Shown in pieces: positions 48,881-58,390 of a stretch of DNA of 61,007 nt (positions are counted from its first letter, which is position 1; every line of letters starts with the position of its first letter). The position numbers and the translations under genes are program-made. The notes under the pieces were generated by a model. It was not told the origin of the DNA and did not search any database. It saw only the letters and a list, made by a program, of their open reading frames with translations. Source of the DNA: a virus. The stretch is taken from positions 1 to 61,007 of IMG/VR virus record IMGVR_UViG_3300028610_000483, one strand, 5' to 3'.

Positions 48881-49220
48881 ATTTAATACCTTAAGTAAGC
48901 TGCCAACATATATGAGAACTCGTGTATGGATTGAAAGTAACATTCATTACGAAGAACATGAAGGTGTTCATACATACCATCAATGTGAGTGTGACCGTAT
49001 GGCTGCTAGGTCTTCAATGTGTGCGTTGTGTTGGAAGGATTTACTCGAACAGATTCCAACGAAATTTTCAATTCAAGATATTGAAAAGGCATTCTGGAAC
49101 ACATTTCATCAGGGGGGTGAAATATTCTTTTCCTATCAAGGTAGTGAAGAAGAAAATGAAAGCTCAACGACTGAATGGTGGAATGATTTTAAACAAAGCT
49201 TAGAACGAGGTAAGAAATGA
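48867..49220 (+). CDS. 117-aa protein with Cys/His cluster
   Basis: Contains CECDRMAARSSMCALC, a possible zinc site, and an acidic C-terminus. Function unknown. Confidence 0.5.
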   Translation: MPHPEFNTLSKLPTYMRTRVWIESNIHYEEHEGVHTYHQCECDRMAARSSMCALCWKDLLEQIPTKFSIQDIEKAFWNTFHQGGEIFFSYQGSEEENESSTTEWWNDFKQSLERGKK

Positions 49221-49522
49221 ATACATTACGCAGAACAGGTCGAACAACTCGGATGTTAGAAGAAGCATTACGGTTACATTATAAGGAAGGAAAAGAAGTT
49301 TGGATAATTGCTAAAGATACCCAACAAATACAGTTATTTAAAGACAGGCTATATCCAGAAACAGGAGTAAACATTGCAGGGCCTTTACAAGTTAATTTTT
49401 CTATGGGTCGTTACTTTATTCGAAATGCGTCAATACATGCTACAATCTTAGTTGACCATTCTGTTATAGAGATGGATTTTCACGGTTTACTAACTGAACT
49501 TCATAAATACGACGAGGAATAA
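49217..49522 (+). CDS. P-loop-like small protein
   Basis: 101 aa. RRTGRTTRMLEEALRL at the start resembles a Walker A followed by a helix, and later strands (VWIIAKD, ATILVDH) fit a Rossmann-type core. Similar small P-loop proteins occur in many phages with unproven function. Overlaps the previous gene (ATGA). Confidence 0.6.
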   Translation: MNTLRRTGRTTRMLEEALRLHYKEGKEVWIIAKDTQQIQLFKDRLYPETGVNIAGPLQVNFSMGRYFIRNASIHATILVDHSVIEMDFHGLLTELHKYDEE

Positions 49523-49523
49523 T

Positions 49524-49760
49524 ATGAGTGAACTAACAGCTCTTCGATTTGAACTACAAGATGTAATAGATACCTTAGAGAGTGTCATGCCTATTGTCAA
49601 TCTAGTTAACGAGAAGTATGAACAGACGATGGATAACAGTTTCTATATTTCATTTTCGAGTGTAGAAGTATTCTGGCACGATTTGATGGCCTTAACACAT
49701 GACTATCGTGTAACTAAAGGATTAAAGGTTGCTAATGTCATTTGTAAACGATCTGAGTGA
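49524..49760 (+). CDS. 78-aa helical protein
   Basis: Begins two bases after the preceding stop. Helical, acidic N-terminal half. Function unknown. Confidence 0.55.
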   Translation: MSELTALRFELQDVIDTLESVMPIVNLVNEKYEQTMDNSFYISFSSVEVFWHDLMALTHDYRVTKGLKVANVICKRSE

Positions 49761-50052
49761 CGCAGAACTCGTAACGCTGTATCAGAGTGATTCATCTGAG
49801 GCGGCTTTGGAGTTACTTTCTCGCTATGCCCCTTTGAGAGAATCGTTATTGAAGTCTCTTAAACAATCAGGGCAATCAAAACGTTTATTCCATGAAATGC
49901 AGGATCATCGGTCTGAATTTAATGTAATCTTTTTACAATCATGTAAGAAATACAAAGCAGGACATATGGATTTTCGAGGTTACATTAACAGTCAAGTAAA
50001 AATGCATTTCAAAGCTTACTTGAGAAAATACTATCGAGATGGGAGACACTAA
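49735..50052 (+). CDS. Sigma region 2-like protein
   Basis: 105 aa from ATG 49735 (AAGG upstream). LSDAELVTLYQSDSSEAALELLSRYAPL followed by SCKKYKAGHMDFRGYINSQVKMHFKAYLRKYYRD resembles the helical region 2 of ECF/sigma-70 factors. No region 4 follows. Together with the region 4-like gene at 30790 it suggests split sigma-like regulators for middle or late genes. Confidence 0.5.
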   Translation: MSFVNDLSDAELVTLYQSDSSEAALELLSRYAPLRESLLKSLKQSGQSKRLFHEMQDHRSEFNVIFLQSCKKYKAGHMDFRGYINSQVKMHFKAYLRKYYRDGRH

Positions 50053-50384
50053 TGAAACATATATCCTTAACAGAGTTTCGAGAAGCAGGTTATCTTCAAG
50101 AGGTTAATCGTCAATTTTTTCATCCTCTTGGTCTTGCATTTTCAGTAACCATTGACGCAATAACAAAAGAAGTCCGATTTGATGGTATACTCGATCATCG
50201 TGACGATCCAGAAGGTGTGATCTTTAGTGAAACAGAAGTAACTAAACCAGAATTTATTGATAATAGTCTTAATATCGACCACGAACAAGTTAAGTATGGA
50301 ATGGCACGAAGAAAAGGTTTAGGATTTATCATTCAACCTGTTGATCCAACAAAGGAATCAGAAGATGCAACCCTCAGAGATTGA
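50052..50384 (+). CDS. Conserved phage protein
   Basis: 110 aa. HPLGLAFSVTID... with LDHRDDPEGVIF is a pattern I recognise from many actinobacterial and other phage hypothetical proteins. Predicted alpha/beta. Function unknown. Start overlaps the previous stop. Confidence 0.6.
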   Translation: MKHISLTEFREAGYLQEVNRQFFHPLGLAFSVTIDAITKEVRFDGILDHRDDPEGVIFSETEVTKPEFIDNSLNIDHEQVKYGMARRKGLGFIIQPVDPTKESEDATLRD

Positions 50385-50739
50385 AGAACGTTTACATTGG
50401 CTCGTTGGTCAGATTACTCAGGCAGCTAGACAGGCTGAAACCTTGAAGTTTACGTGGGAATCAGCAAAAGTGCAACAGAAGCAGCTTGAAGCTGATAGCC
50501 GTATACAACATAGACTAGCAGTAGTTAAATCGCTAGGTAAAAAACCTACCGATAAAGACCTTGAAGCATTCCTTGATACAGTATGTGTCACTGAACGTTT
50601 GGCTTTGATCGGCATGGAATCAGCTTATCGTCAGGCCATGATAGATGTAGGAGGATTTGAGAACGAATACAACGCACTCAAAAAGATCGTTGCTCTTCGA
50701 GTCTCAGAAATGCAACACGCAAGTTTTTCAGAAAAGTAG
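50365..50739 (+). CDS. 124-aa coiled-coil protein
   Basis: Start 50365 with AGGA upstream, overlapping the preceding gene. Helical throughout. Function unknown. Confidence 0.55.
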   Translation: MQPSEIEERLHWLVGQITQAARQAETLKFTWESAKVQQKQLEADSRIQHRLAVVKSLGKKPTDKDLEAFLDTVCVTERLALIGMESAYRQAMIDVGGFENEYNALKKIVALRVSEMQHASFSEK

Positions 50740-50790
50740 CTTATACTACTTTACAGCAGAAACACTTACTGTTTCGTCAGGGGATAAATC

Positions 50791-51123
50791 GTGATAATGA
50801 ATATAAGTAGTATTTTAGCTGTAGGAATTTCTGTGTTTATCTTTGCATACTACTTTTATTGCTTACACGTAATACGGCAAAGATCAAACGTAGACGAATA
50901 CCAGGAGGCGCATATCGTGAAAGACGGCCCATTTAAAGGATACATAATCAATGATAGTTCAGGCAATGGGTCTGAACGAACATGGTTACTAGCACATGAA
51001 GGACATCGGCTTGAATATCGTGATAAAGCATTATTCTCGCCTAATAAAACACATCGTCTTATGGCTTGTCATACCTGTAAACAGTTGTTGATGATGAGTA
51101 TTGTTGTTCATCGGGAGATATAA
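50791..51123 (+). CDS. 110-aa membrane-anchored protein (GTG start)
   Basis: GTG 50791 has AGGGG 8 bases upstream. One N-terminal transmembrane helix (~7-26), then a beta-rich domain with a CHTC near the end. Function unknown. The 51 bases before it fold into a 6-bp hairpin (GAAACA/TGTTTC). Confidence 0.55.
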   Translation: MIMNISSILAVGISVFIFAYYFYCLHVIRQRSNVDEYQEAHIVKDGPFKGYIINDSSGNGSERTWLLAHEGHRLEYRDKALFSPNKTHRLMACHTCKQLLMMSIVVHREI

Positions 51124-51126
51124 ACA

Positions 51127-51384
51127 ATGAAGATTCAACGAATGGAACACACGGTAGGTTTATTCATTAATAATCAGTATAGTATATGGGTTGAAAACTT
51201 ATGGCCTGATTTAATAAGATACTTGTTTCGTAGACAGGATTGGTCAATGTTTTCTTTAGTAGACTTTACACATGCAGCATTCAAGTCAATTGACACATGG
51301 CATGTCACAACAGCCTTACTAGGTTTTCGACTCATCATAAAGCGTGATGAAGATTTTACTTTAGACAAAGGCAAAGCAACATGA
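51127..51384 (+). CDS. 85-aa protein, family A of three related genes
   Basis: Shares with the genes at 52118 and 52389 a pattern of an aromatic N-terminus, then a strand and a hydrophobic ALLGF-type turn (VTTALLGFRLIIKRDE). The three may be diverged duplicates. Function unknown. Confidence 0.5.
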   Translation: MKIQRMEHTVGLFINNQYSIWVENLWPDLIRYLFRRQDWSMFSLVDFTHAAFKSIDTWHVTTALLGFRLIIKRDEDFTLDKGKAT

Positions 51385-51587
51385 TCAAAAGACTCTCAAA
51401 TCTTTTACACAAATACAACTCACAGTTTCTTAAATGTTATAGATGTAAGATTGTTTACGAAAATGATATTATCCCTTTACAAATGAGTGGTTGTTATGTT
51501 GGGTGTCCTGAATGTGGACAACCATTAACTAGTTACCATCCATCTACACTAGAACTCAAGGAGTATCAAAATGGACTCCACAAGTGA
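51381..51587 (+). CDS. 68-aa zinc-ribbon protein
   Basis: Overlaps the previous stop (ATGA). CYRC and CPEC form a zinc ribbon of the rubredoxin type. Function unknown. Confidence 0.6.
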   Translation: MIKRLSNLLHKYNSQFLKCYRCKIVYENDIIPLQMSGCYVGCPECGQPLTSYHPSTLELKEYQNGLHK

Positions 51588-52134
51588 TCCTCTTGAAGGT
51601 TTAGAACCAGACGAGAGACAGGCTGACTTTATGCTCTGTGAATGGATAGACGGACATGCTATATCTCGTTCTGACATGGAGGCAGGTAAACAACATGCAT
51701 TACTATTACGCGATCAACTTGTTGCTTGTCGTCGTGAGGTAAAAAACTTAGAAAAATCCTGTCAGGTCAATCAGTTCATTGCTAGTATCTATCTGGCTGG
51801 ATCAAAGATCAAAGCGTTGAAACAAGAACTCACCGAGGCACAGGGACAGCTTGGACGAAACAATGCCTTGAAGAACACCGTCAAAGAAGTACACGACATT
51901 CACGTAGAATTATTGAGAGGGCAGATTTCAGACCGCAACGAGGAAAATGATACACTGCGCGAGGCGTTGGAGCATAAACAAGAAGCGTTAGCACAATATG
52001 GACAACATAATCCAATCTGTCCAGCACACCATAAACATAATGATGGTGTGACTGAAGACAGTAAGTGTTACCCTCACATTTGTGGCCTCAGTGCCACCTT
52101 AAAGGAGTATAAAGACAATGAAAATCAATCGTGA
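51571..52134 (+). CDS. 187-aa coiled-coil protein
   Basis: Starts after AAGGAG inside the previous gene. Long helical coils (residues ~45-140) with His-rich and Cys-containing C-terminus (CPAHHKHND...CYPHIC), perhaps metal-binding. Function unknown. Confidence 0.5.
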   Translation: MDSTSDPLEGLEPDERQADFMLCEWIDGHAISRSDMEAGKQHALLLRDQLVACRREVKNLEKSCQVNQFIASIYLAGSKIKALKQELTEAQGQLGRNNALKNTVKEVHDIHVELLRGQISDRNEENDTLREALEHKQEALAQYGQHNPICPAHHKHNDGVTEDSKCYPHICGLSATLKEYKDNENQS

Positions 52135-52396
52135 TCCTTTGATTATTGAATTTAAGCATACGTCCATATCATTCCGTAATGATTGGTATTGTATGTGGCT
52201 ACACCGTTCAAAACTAGGTAAGTTCAACTGGTTAAATTTTAGTCTAATCACAATTGAATTTGAACGTGCTTACTACATAGGAAAATACGCAACTTTAGAT
52301 ATTACCCTTATGGGGCTAGGAATATATTTCCAATGGAATTGGGCCACAGAAGAAGAACAAAAAGCATGGATGAAGGAGATTATAGAAGATGAATGA
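52118..52396 (+). CDS. 92-aa protein, family A copy
   Basis: Contains the LDITLMGLGIYFQWNW stretch that aligns with ALLGF-type turns of the genes at 51127 and 52389. Aromatic and Trp-rich. Function unknown. Overlaps both neighbours. Confidence 0.5.
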   Translation: MKINRDPLIIEFKHTSISFRNDWYCMWLHRSKLGKFNWLNFSLITIEFERAYYIGKYATLDITLMGLGIYFQWNWATEEEQKAWMKEIIEDE

Positions 52397-52772
52397 ACCA
52401 GAACAACCTCAACAGAACGAACCTGATAAGACAGAAGAACAACAAAAACCGTTGAACGTGAGTGAGATTCGGGCGAACTATGGGATTGGAACAGGTTATA
52501 GGTATTGGGTAGGCAGACGTTTCAGTTGGTTAGCAGCTAATGAGTGGATGCCAGGAAGCAATGCATTTCGTTTCTTTGTCGTAGGACTTCAATTTTCAAA
52601 ACGTAGGCTTCGACTGCATCTAGCTTTGCTTGGATTTTCAATCGGTCTGGCGTGGTATTTCCCTCCAAAAAATGACATCCCTGATCCTCAAGACCTGATG
52701 AGAGAAATTGCTAAAGCCGAAGGTCTATTACCTCATCTTGAACCCGACACTGAAGGAGAGAGCCAGAGCTAA
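52389..52772 (+). CDS. 127-aa protein, family A copy, last plus-strand gene
   Basis: A disordered N-terminus rich in Pro/Glu/Gln, then an aromatic domain with LALLGFSIGLAW. It converges with the minus-strand gene ending at 52728 (45-base tail-to-tail overlap). Function unknown. Confidence 0.5.
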   Translation: MNEPEQPQQNEPDKTEEQQKPLNVSEIRANYGIGTGYRYWVGRRFSWLAANEWMPGSNAFRFFVVGLQFSKRRLRLHLALLGFSIGLAWYFPPKNDIPDPQDLMREIAKAEGLLPHLEPDTEGESQS

Positions 52773-52913
52773 ATCTTCAGCCAAACGTTCATCGTCAAAC
52801 TCTAAAGGAAAGTCTGTTATGGCATCTGATTCTCGTGTTTTTAAACGAACCTTCCATTTACCTGCAACTTCGTTATAGTAATGTGAGTATTCTCTTGCCA
52901 TGATTACATCCAT
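52728..52913 (-). CDS. Last gene of the late arm
   Basis: 61 aa. The start overlaps the stop of the upstream gene as TAATG. Beta N-terminus and acidic helix. Convergent overlap with the last plus-strand gene marks the genome's strand-switch point. Function unknown. Confidence 0.55.
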   Translation of the reverse strand: MDVIMAREYSHYYNEVAGKWKVRLKTRESDAITDFPLEFDDERLAEDLALALSFSVGFKMR

Positions 52914-54922
52914 TAGGTTAATGTCAATTCAGCTTCGCTGATAACAAGCTTATCAACGACGCCACTGATGCTACCGGCTGTGCCTGCATCAATTAATACA
53001 AACGGACTCACAGTAAACTCGGCTGCTTCCCCACCTAGCGCAGCCAGTTGAACCTGTGTCACGTTATACCCATCAATCGCTGTTCCAATACTCGATATAG
53101 GAAACTCAACCTCGCTCGTTAACACAGACGAGATAAACGTATTTGGTTCTGCGCCGACCCCAATACTATCAGGTGTCAATGGAAAGATTAAAGTCTTAGG
53201 GGTTACACCGTCTGAAATATTCAAGATCACAGCTAACCGAACAAATCCTGTAGGAACAACACTCCCAAACTTCACTAACAACTTACTTGATCCTGTTAAC
53301 GTAGGATTTGGATTATCTGCGGTGCCAGGATTATACGTTAATAAAGCTTCACCCTGCCTCCGAACTGGATTACCCTCGACTGTCTCTAAAAATGATTCAC
53401 AATCAAACACCGCATTACCTAACGATGCAGGACTATTAATATCAATCGTTGCTTCTTCCCCAACTGAACCCTTGACAGTGCTGGCCCATACGTTCTGCTG
53501 ACCTGTATAGGTATCAAACACTTGAGCTTTGGTATCTGATGCTGTCTCAAGTAATCCAGCGTTAAAATCTTCAACAAACTTATTGAACCTCATCGTTACT
53601 TTGTCTATCGCCCAACGTAACGTCGGTTGAGCCGGATAATTTGTGCCAAGAATGAGAATACGATTCAAAAACACACCATCAGTGCTGATGGTTCCGTCAT
53701 AGAAATCCAATAATGACTGTCCGAACACACCTTCCATAATATCAAACAACTGCATGGACACATTCCCATTAAAAAACGCTGGCGTCACCTCGACATTGCC
53801 TGCATTCGGAAACCGAGGGGTATTAATCCAATGAATCAGACGAAACGTAAAGTTTGCTGTGTCATTAAATTCATGTCCTACAGGTAGGTAAGGTTTAAAC
53901 CATAATTCAATACGAGCAAATGGATCAAATGCACCTGTGCCACCAGGGTTGCCTTCAAACTCAGAGTAAAATTCAAATGATGAACTCGGTAACACACGCA
54001 TTTGTCGAGCATACTCATTGACAGCCAACCGCCATGCCGCAGAATCAACGGCCTCTGGTAATACGTCAATCGACGACATGAGTTTAAAAAAGGTAGGGGC
54101 AAAACCAAAGGTTTTTAATTCACCCACATACCAACTCAACTGACCAACAGCACTCGAACTTGCTGGATTAACATCTAACGGCCCAAGCACCATACCCTGA
54201 CTCGCATTCAACAATGTTTCAAAAGGAGGTAAGAGCTGACCATGCGTAAACGTATCAAACTCATTCGGGTCAATTTCCCAAATACCTTCATCAGCAAGAA
54301 ACCTACCTCCGAGAAAAAAGTTATCTGCACCCGTTGAACCTGTTGATGATGTTTCAGGCGTATCAACAGGAGCAATAAAATCTTCGAAAAACAGTTCGTC
54401 AGGTATCTCTTGATTCAACTTTGCAAAGAGAAAATCATAGACAGGTTTCAGATGCCGTAAATCTTCGATGTGCATAAACCGAATACGAGTTCGACCAACA
54501 ACGAGTGTTGGATCAATAAACGTTGTTTGTTCGGTAGCAATCGCCTCAAGACTTGGGGTAGTTGTAAAATAGTCTTCCTTAACAAATGAGAAACCAGAGA
54601 CAGGTAGAGCGACAAAGAGTTCTTCAAATGTCAGAAGGACATCTCGGATAGACTCACGTATTTCATCAATCCAGGGTTTACGGAACTGAAGATGCTGTAT
54701 ACCACTAGTAATCTCATTCCGAGTAGTCGCACTAATCGGAACCATAGGTGTAATTCCGACTCCATTGGCTAAAGCAAACGCAGCCAACTCAGTAATTCGA
54801 TCATTTACGTAGTCAATGATTTCAGTCAGGTGAGTCGCTCGAAGACGATAGTTCAAAGCATTCAGAGGGTCTTCTGTCCAGAACCCTAAGTCTGTGTTGC
54901 AGAGTGGACACTTCGCAGCCAT
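52913..54922 (-). CDS. Distal tail or receptor-binding protein
   Basis: 669 aa, beta-rich, with an N-terminal CPLC and a later Cys. The helical region (~20-110) is followed by long strands, a Ser/Thr/Gly linker (~200-212) and a C-terminal region of Val/Leu/Thr strands. Placed last but one in the tail module, where fibre or receptor-binding proteins usually lie. No carbohydrate-binding or enzymatic motif recognised. Confidence 0.5.
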   Translation of the reverse strand: MAAKCPLCNTDLGFWTEDPLNALNYRLRATHLTEIIDYVNDRITELAAFALANGVGITPMVPISATTRNEITSGIQHLQFRKPWIDEIRESIRDVLLTFEELFVALPVSGFSFVKEDYFTTTPSLEAIATEQTTFIDPTLVVGRTRIRFMHIEDLRHLKPVYDFLFAKLNQEIPDELFFEDFIAPVDTPETSSTGSTGADNFFLGGRFLADEGIWEIDPNEFDTFTHGQLLPPFETLLNASQGMVLGPLDVNPASSSAVGQLSWYVGELKTFGFAPTFFKLMSSIDVLPEAVDSAAWRLAVNEYARQMRVLPSSSFEFYSEFEGNPGGTGAFDPFARIELWFKPYLPVGHEFNDTANFTFRLIHWINTPRFPNAGNVEVTPAFFNGNVSMQLFDIMEGVFGQSLLDFYDGTISTDGVFLNRILILGTNYPAQPTLRWAIDKVTMRFNKFVEDFNAGLLETASDTKAQVFDTYTGQQNVWASTVKGSVGEEATIDINSPASLGNAVFDCESFLETVEGNPVRRQGEALLTYNPGTADNPNPTLTGSSKLLVKFGSVVPTGFVRLAVILNISDGVTPKTLIFPLTPDSIGVGAEPNTFISSVLTSEVEFPISSIGTAIDGYNVTQVQLAALGGEAAEFTVSPFVLIDAGTAGSISGVVDKLVISEAELTLT

Positions 54923-55024
54923 ACCAATACCTCCAAAAACCCCCTAAATTGGCTGAAAAATGCCTAGTAGGTGGGGATATCTCTATTTTTAGGTGTCCTA
55001 GCACCTGTTTCCCAAATCAAGCCC

Positions 55025-55396
55025 TTACGCAGCATATACAGCAAAAAACTTCCAACGACCATCGACAGGATCACTGATCACTTCAGGACGAAGCACAGAC
55101 TCGGTTACACCGTCTGTTATGATGGTTTCATCAACATCAATCACACCTGGAAGCACTTCGCCTACACCTGGGGATGTGGCTTTTGGTAGCTGACCTGCAT
55201 TCTGAAGAAACTCAGTATCTTGCATTTCTGTCAACGCAAGTCGAGCACCGCTTGGTTGGGTTGCTGATGGGCGATCAATAATAGCACGAACAGCGTTTTC
55301 AAGTTCTGCAATACGACTTTGTAAGAGTCGAATTTGTTGCTGCTGATCTCGAACAGTGCCACGTTCATATTCAAATTCTCGTTCTTCCCTACCCAT
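55025..55396 (-). CDS. 123-aa coiled-coil tail protein
   Basis: The N-terminal 40 residues form a coiled coil (QQQQIRLLQSRIAELENAV), then a disordered Ser/Thr/Pro stretch, then an acidic beta end. The layout of a trimeric spike or linker. The 102 bases to the next gene contain a weak stem (54991-55006) only. Tail location inferred. Confidence 0.5.
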   Translation of the reverse strand: MGREEREFEYERGTVRDQQQQIRLLQSRIAELENAVRAIIDRPSATQPSGARLALTEMQDTEFLQNAGQLPKATSPGVGEVLPGVIDVDETIITDGVTESVLRPEVISDPVDGRWKFFAVYAA

Positions 55397-55406
55397 AACC
55401 TACTCC

Positions 55407-58388
55407 TTAACTACATTCAAACTGTGGTCGATCTGTATCGTTCGTTCGACTGAAGTTTTTACTCCGTCGAAACGCTCGAAAGTTTTCTACTTGTAACGTT
55501 GCCAAGAACGATCCTCCACTAAAATTAATACGAGTTACATTCAAAGGAAAACCTGAGTTGTCTTTAAACACGTTACCACTAGCATCTAGGGTGTTGTCAA
55601 GATTAATACGCTTAGACAAATCAAGTCCATAGAAATCTTGAGCATCAAAAATAACAGATACAGCACCATCAGTTTTTGGATCATTTAAACGACTCAGCAT
55701 TAATTTTGCTACATCTTCTGCAAATTCTGTATCATCAAATCCATGTTCTCGAAACGACTGAAGATTACCATCTACAAATTCTCGAAATGTAAACTGCTCT
55801 CGAATACCCAACGATGATAAAACAACTCGTCGTTTGGCTCCTGCACCGCCATTGCCGACAAACGGCACATCAAATATAGTTGGATTCGTGTCAAGAGCTA
55901 TCGTAGACTTTTGAAAGTATCGAACATCAACACGTGGTTTAAGTAGTTTCACACCACGGATGTTGGTCATATAACCATTTTCCAAATCAGCATCAATAAT
56001 GATCGCCATTGGACGAGCAAAACGAATCACACCACATCGACTATCGAATTCCCATCCACGTTCTTTCCACGGATAAGGCCACGGCTTATTCAGCCCACGT
56101 TTTGTGAGTTGTGTGCCTGCACCATAGCTAACAGTATAGGCCCATACATCAGTTAATACAGACAAGCTTGAAGAATCAGCGAGAACTGATCCTTCTTCCC
56201 ACCCTGGAATTTTAAAAGCTCGTAATACATCTCGAACATCGTTATCTCGTGTGCCTCCGGTAATACCAAGATTTAAAATCTGTCGTTGAGGATCATTAAA
56301 AACACCAAAAATCCTATTTAATACTCCACTCGTAGGGTTCGCAGGCCCCGTCCATGCAGGTATGAGTTGTTTGTCAAATAAACTGACTTCCCGAAATGAT
56401 GAAAACTCTCGTGCAGAACGTGTTCCTAACACAACCTCTGCTTCAGTTGTCAAATCTGTCGTATCATTTAAACGACCAAAGGAAAAGTCAACAACATCAA
56501 ACAAATCCGTTTGACGACCTGTTTGTTGTAACGGTAGATTAACTAACGTGCCAGTGCCTAACTCATAAATTTCTAAAACTTTTTCTGGTGTGACCGTCCA
56601 CTGAAAATTACCACCTTCATCAAGAATCTGTGTTAACAACTGACCTTGAGGTATGCCTTGTAGCTCAACAGGTTCTAAGACAATCGGAAGATTAGGCACA
56701 CCTGTAAAACTAGTGATATGACCGGCAGTTACCATGTCAGCAAGTAGTGCTGACAAAGCATCATCTAATGTAGGACGAACTGTGTCAAAACCATAGGCAA
56801 AATCTTGTAATTCATTCTGAATTTTAAATCGAGCATCTTCAGCATATACGGTTACTGACTCAGCATTCAGACTGACTCCCTGTAAACGTCTAACAAATCC
56901 TGAATACTTGAGTATATCATTGTAGAAAATTTCAACAACATCTCCATCAGCAATAGGTGATGCAGCTCCGGCAATCGTCCGATTGAAATCGTCAGGACGC
57001 CGAGCTATTCGAAATGTTGCTGTGGCAACTTCTTCATTTGCCGTCCAGTTCCATTCAAGCGTTGAACGATCAACATCTTCAATAAACACACCGGCAATTT
57101 TCACACGAAGAGCATCAAGACCGGCTGACGTAGGAACAGCTTGTGTTTTGAAACGTATATCCTGTGCTGCATCGTCTAACGTATTTCCTTTAAATCGAAT
57201 GTCTTGATCAAAATCTAAAATCAACGGTGCAAGAAATCGAATGTCTTGTGTAGCATCATCAAATTGTCCATTACTGAATCGAATGTCTTGAACAACGTCT
57301 GCTAAGATTGGACCTTGAGTTCGAATGTCTTGAGTCACATCATCAAACTGAGCTGTTACAAATCGAATATCTTGAATTAGATCAACAAGTTTCCCACGAT
57401 CAGTTCGAATATCAAACGTCACATCCTCAATCACTTCTTGAAAAAATCGAATATCTTGGCGAAGATCACGTAATACTTCAATCTCATCAACAAATCGAAT
57501 GTCTTGCGTAGCGTCTGCAAATACGGTGAGTCGATTTCGTATATCCTGAATCACATCCCGAAGAATTGAGAATGAACCTAAAAATCGAATATCTTGAGTA
57601 ATATCTGTGTCAACATTGTCTTTAATAAAACGAATGTCTTGAGTAATATCGTCGAGCTGAGGTTTTCGAGTGCGAATGTCTTGTGTAGCATCAATAAACG
57701 AAAGGGTGCCTGCTGTCAGAAAAAATATTGAGTATGCATAGTCACTTACATCATCTGCGGGGGTATCTCTACCACGAACACGAAACCAATAGTAAACATC
57801 AAATCCTGCATCAAGTTCGTCACCGGCTTGTGTATCGTGGCGAACTTCATTCCCTTGAACAGCAGCAGGTAGACCACCCGCTGGAAAAGCTAAAAAAGTG
57901 CCTAGTCCATCACTATCATATGTCCAACCTGTCTGACTAACTTCTGTGTCTCTATCTAAAAAAGGTGATGGGAATAAAGGATCACTATCAACCTGAAGTT
58001 CAAAATGAATATTATCATTCTCAGGATCAATACCAGAATCAAACTGATACTGTGGAGTTGTATCACCATTAGCTAAAAGAGGAATAGTGCTGTTGATGGT
58101 AAAAAAACCTAAGTCGCTAAAAGCCCCTTCGGTAATAACATGTCCAGCATCTCGTGTTCGCACACGGACATACTTAATCCCATTTGTTAAAGCAGGACTA
58201 ACTTGATCTTCAGACACACCACTCGTCACATCACCGCTGTCATATTCAGGTGAACCACCATCTGAAATAAACTCCGGCGACGAATCAATCTGCACCTGAT
58301 ACCCTACTTGAGCATCAAGTTCAGGATCATTATGTGTCCAAGTAATCTTAGGTGTTGTATCTGTAAAATGTCCAAGAAAACTTGCCAT
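55407..58388 (-). CDS. Large tail hub protein with QDIR repeats
   Basis: 993 aa. Residues ~1-225 look like two fibronectin/Ig-like beta domains. Residues ~232-412 hold 13 copies of a unit with core (D)xxQDIRF. The C-terminal half (~415-993) resembles baseplate hub or gp27/GPD-type proteins (ALRVKIAGVFIEDVDRSTLEW..., then TVTPEKVLEIYELG). It probably forms the tail-tip hub that holds fibres. Long for a hub because of the repeat insert. Confidence 0.65.
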   Translation of the reverse strand: MASFLGHFTDTTPKITWTHNDPELDAQVGYQVQIDSSPEFISDGGSPEYDSGDVTSGVSEDQVSPALTNGIKYVRVRTRDAGHVITEGAFSDLGFFTINSTIPLLANGDTTPQYQFDSGIDPENDNIHFELQVDSDPLFPSPFLDRDTEVSQTGWTYDSDGLGTFLAFPAGGLPAAVQGNEVRHDTQAGDELDAGFDVYYWFRVRGRDTPADDVSDYAYSIFFLTAGTLSFIDATQDIRTRKPQLDDITQDIRFIKDNVDTDITQDIRFLGSFSILRDVIQDIRNRLTVFADATQDIRFVDEIEVLRDLRQDIRFFQEVIEDVTFDIRTDRGKLVDLIQDIRFVTAQFDDVTQDIRTQGPILADVVQDIRFSNGQFDDATQDIRFLAPLILDFDQDIRFKGNTLDDAAQDIRFKTQAVPTSAGLDALRVKIAGVFIEDVDRSTLEWNWTANEEVATATFRIARRPDDFNRTIAGAASPIADGDVVEIFYNDILKYSGFVRRLQGVSLNAESVTVYAEDARFKIQNELQDFAYGFDTVRPTLDDALSALLADMVTAGHITSFTGVPNLPIVLEPVELQGIPQGQLLTQILDEGGNFQWTVTPEKVLEIYELGTGTLVNLPLQQTGRQTDLFDVVDFSFGRLNDTTDLTTEAEVVLGTRSAREFSSFREVSLFDKQLIPAWTGPANPTSGVLNRIFGVFNDPQRQILNLGITGGTRDNDVRDVLRAFKIPGWEEGSVLADSSSLSVLTDVWAYTVSYGAGTQLTKRGLNKPWPYPWKERGWEFDSRCGVIRFARPMAIIIDADLENGYMTNIRGVKLLKPRVDVRYFQKSTIALDTNPTIFDVPFVGNGGAGAKRRVVLSSLGIREQFTFREFVDGNLQSFREHGFDDTEFAEDVAKLMLSRLNDPKTDGAVSVIFDAQDFYGLDLSKRINLDNTLDASGNVFKDNSGFPLNVTRINFSGGSFLATLQVENFRAFRRSKNFSRTNDTDRPQFECS
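57150..57690 (-). repeat. Thirteen ~42-bp coding repeats (QDIR units)
   Basis: The core 'aatcgaatgtcttg' (minus strand coding QDIRF) recurs every ~42-48 bases; the unit is usually 14 aa. Neighbouring residues vary while Q-D-I-R stay fixed (one unit has FDIR). The uniform core with varied flanks suggests coiled or stacked structural repeats. Confidence 0.85.
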
Positions 58389-58390
58389 TA

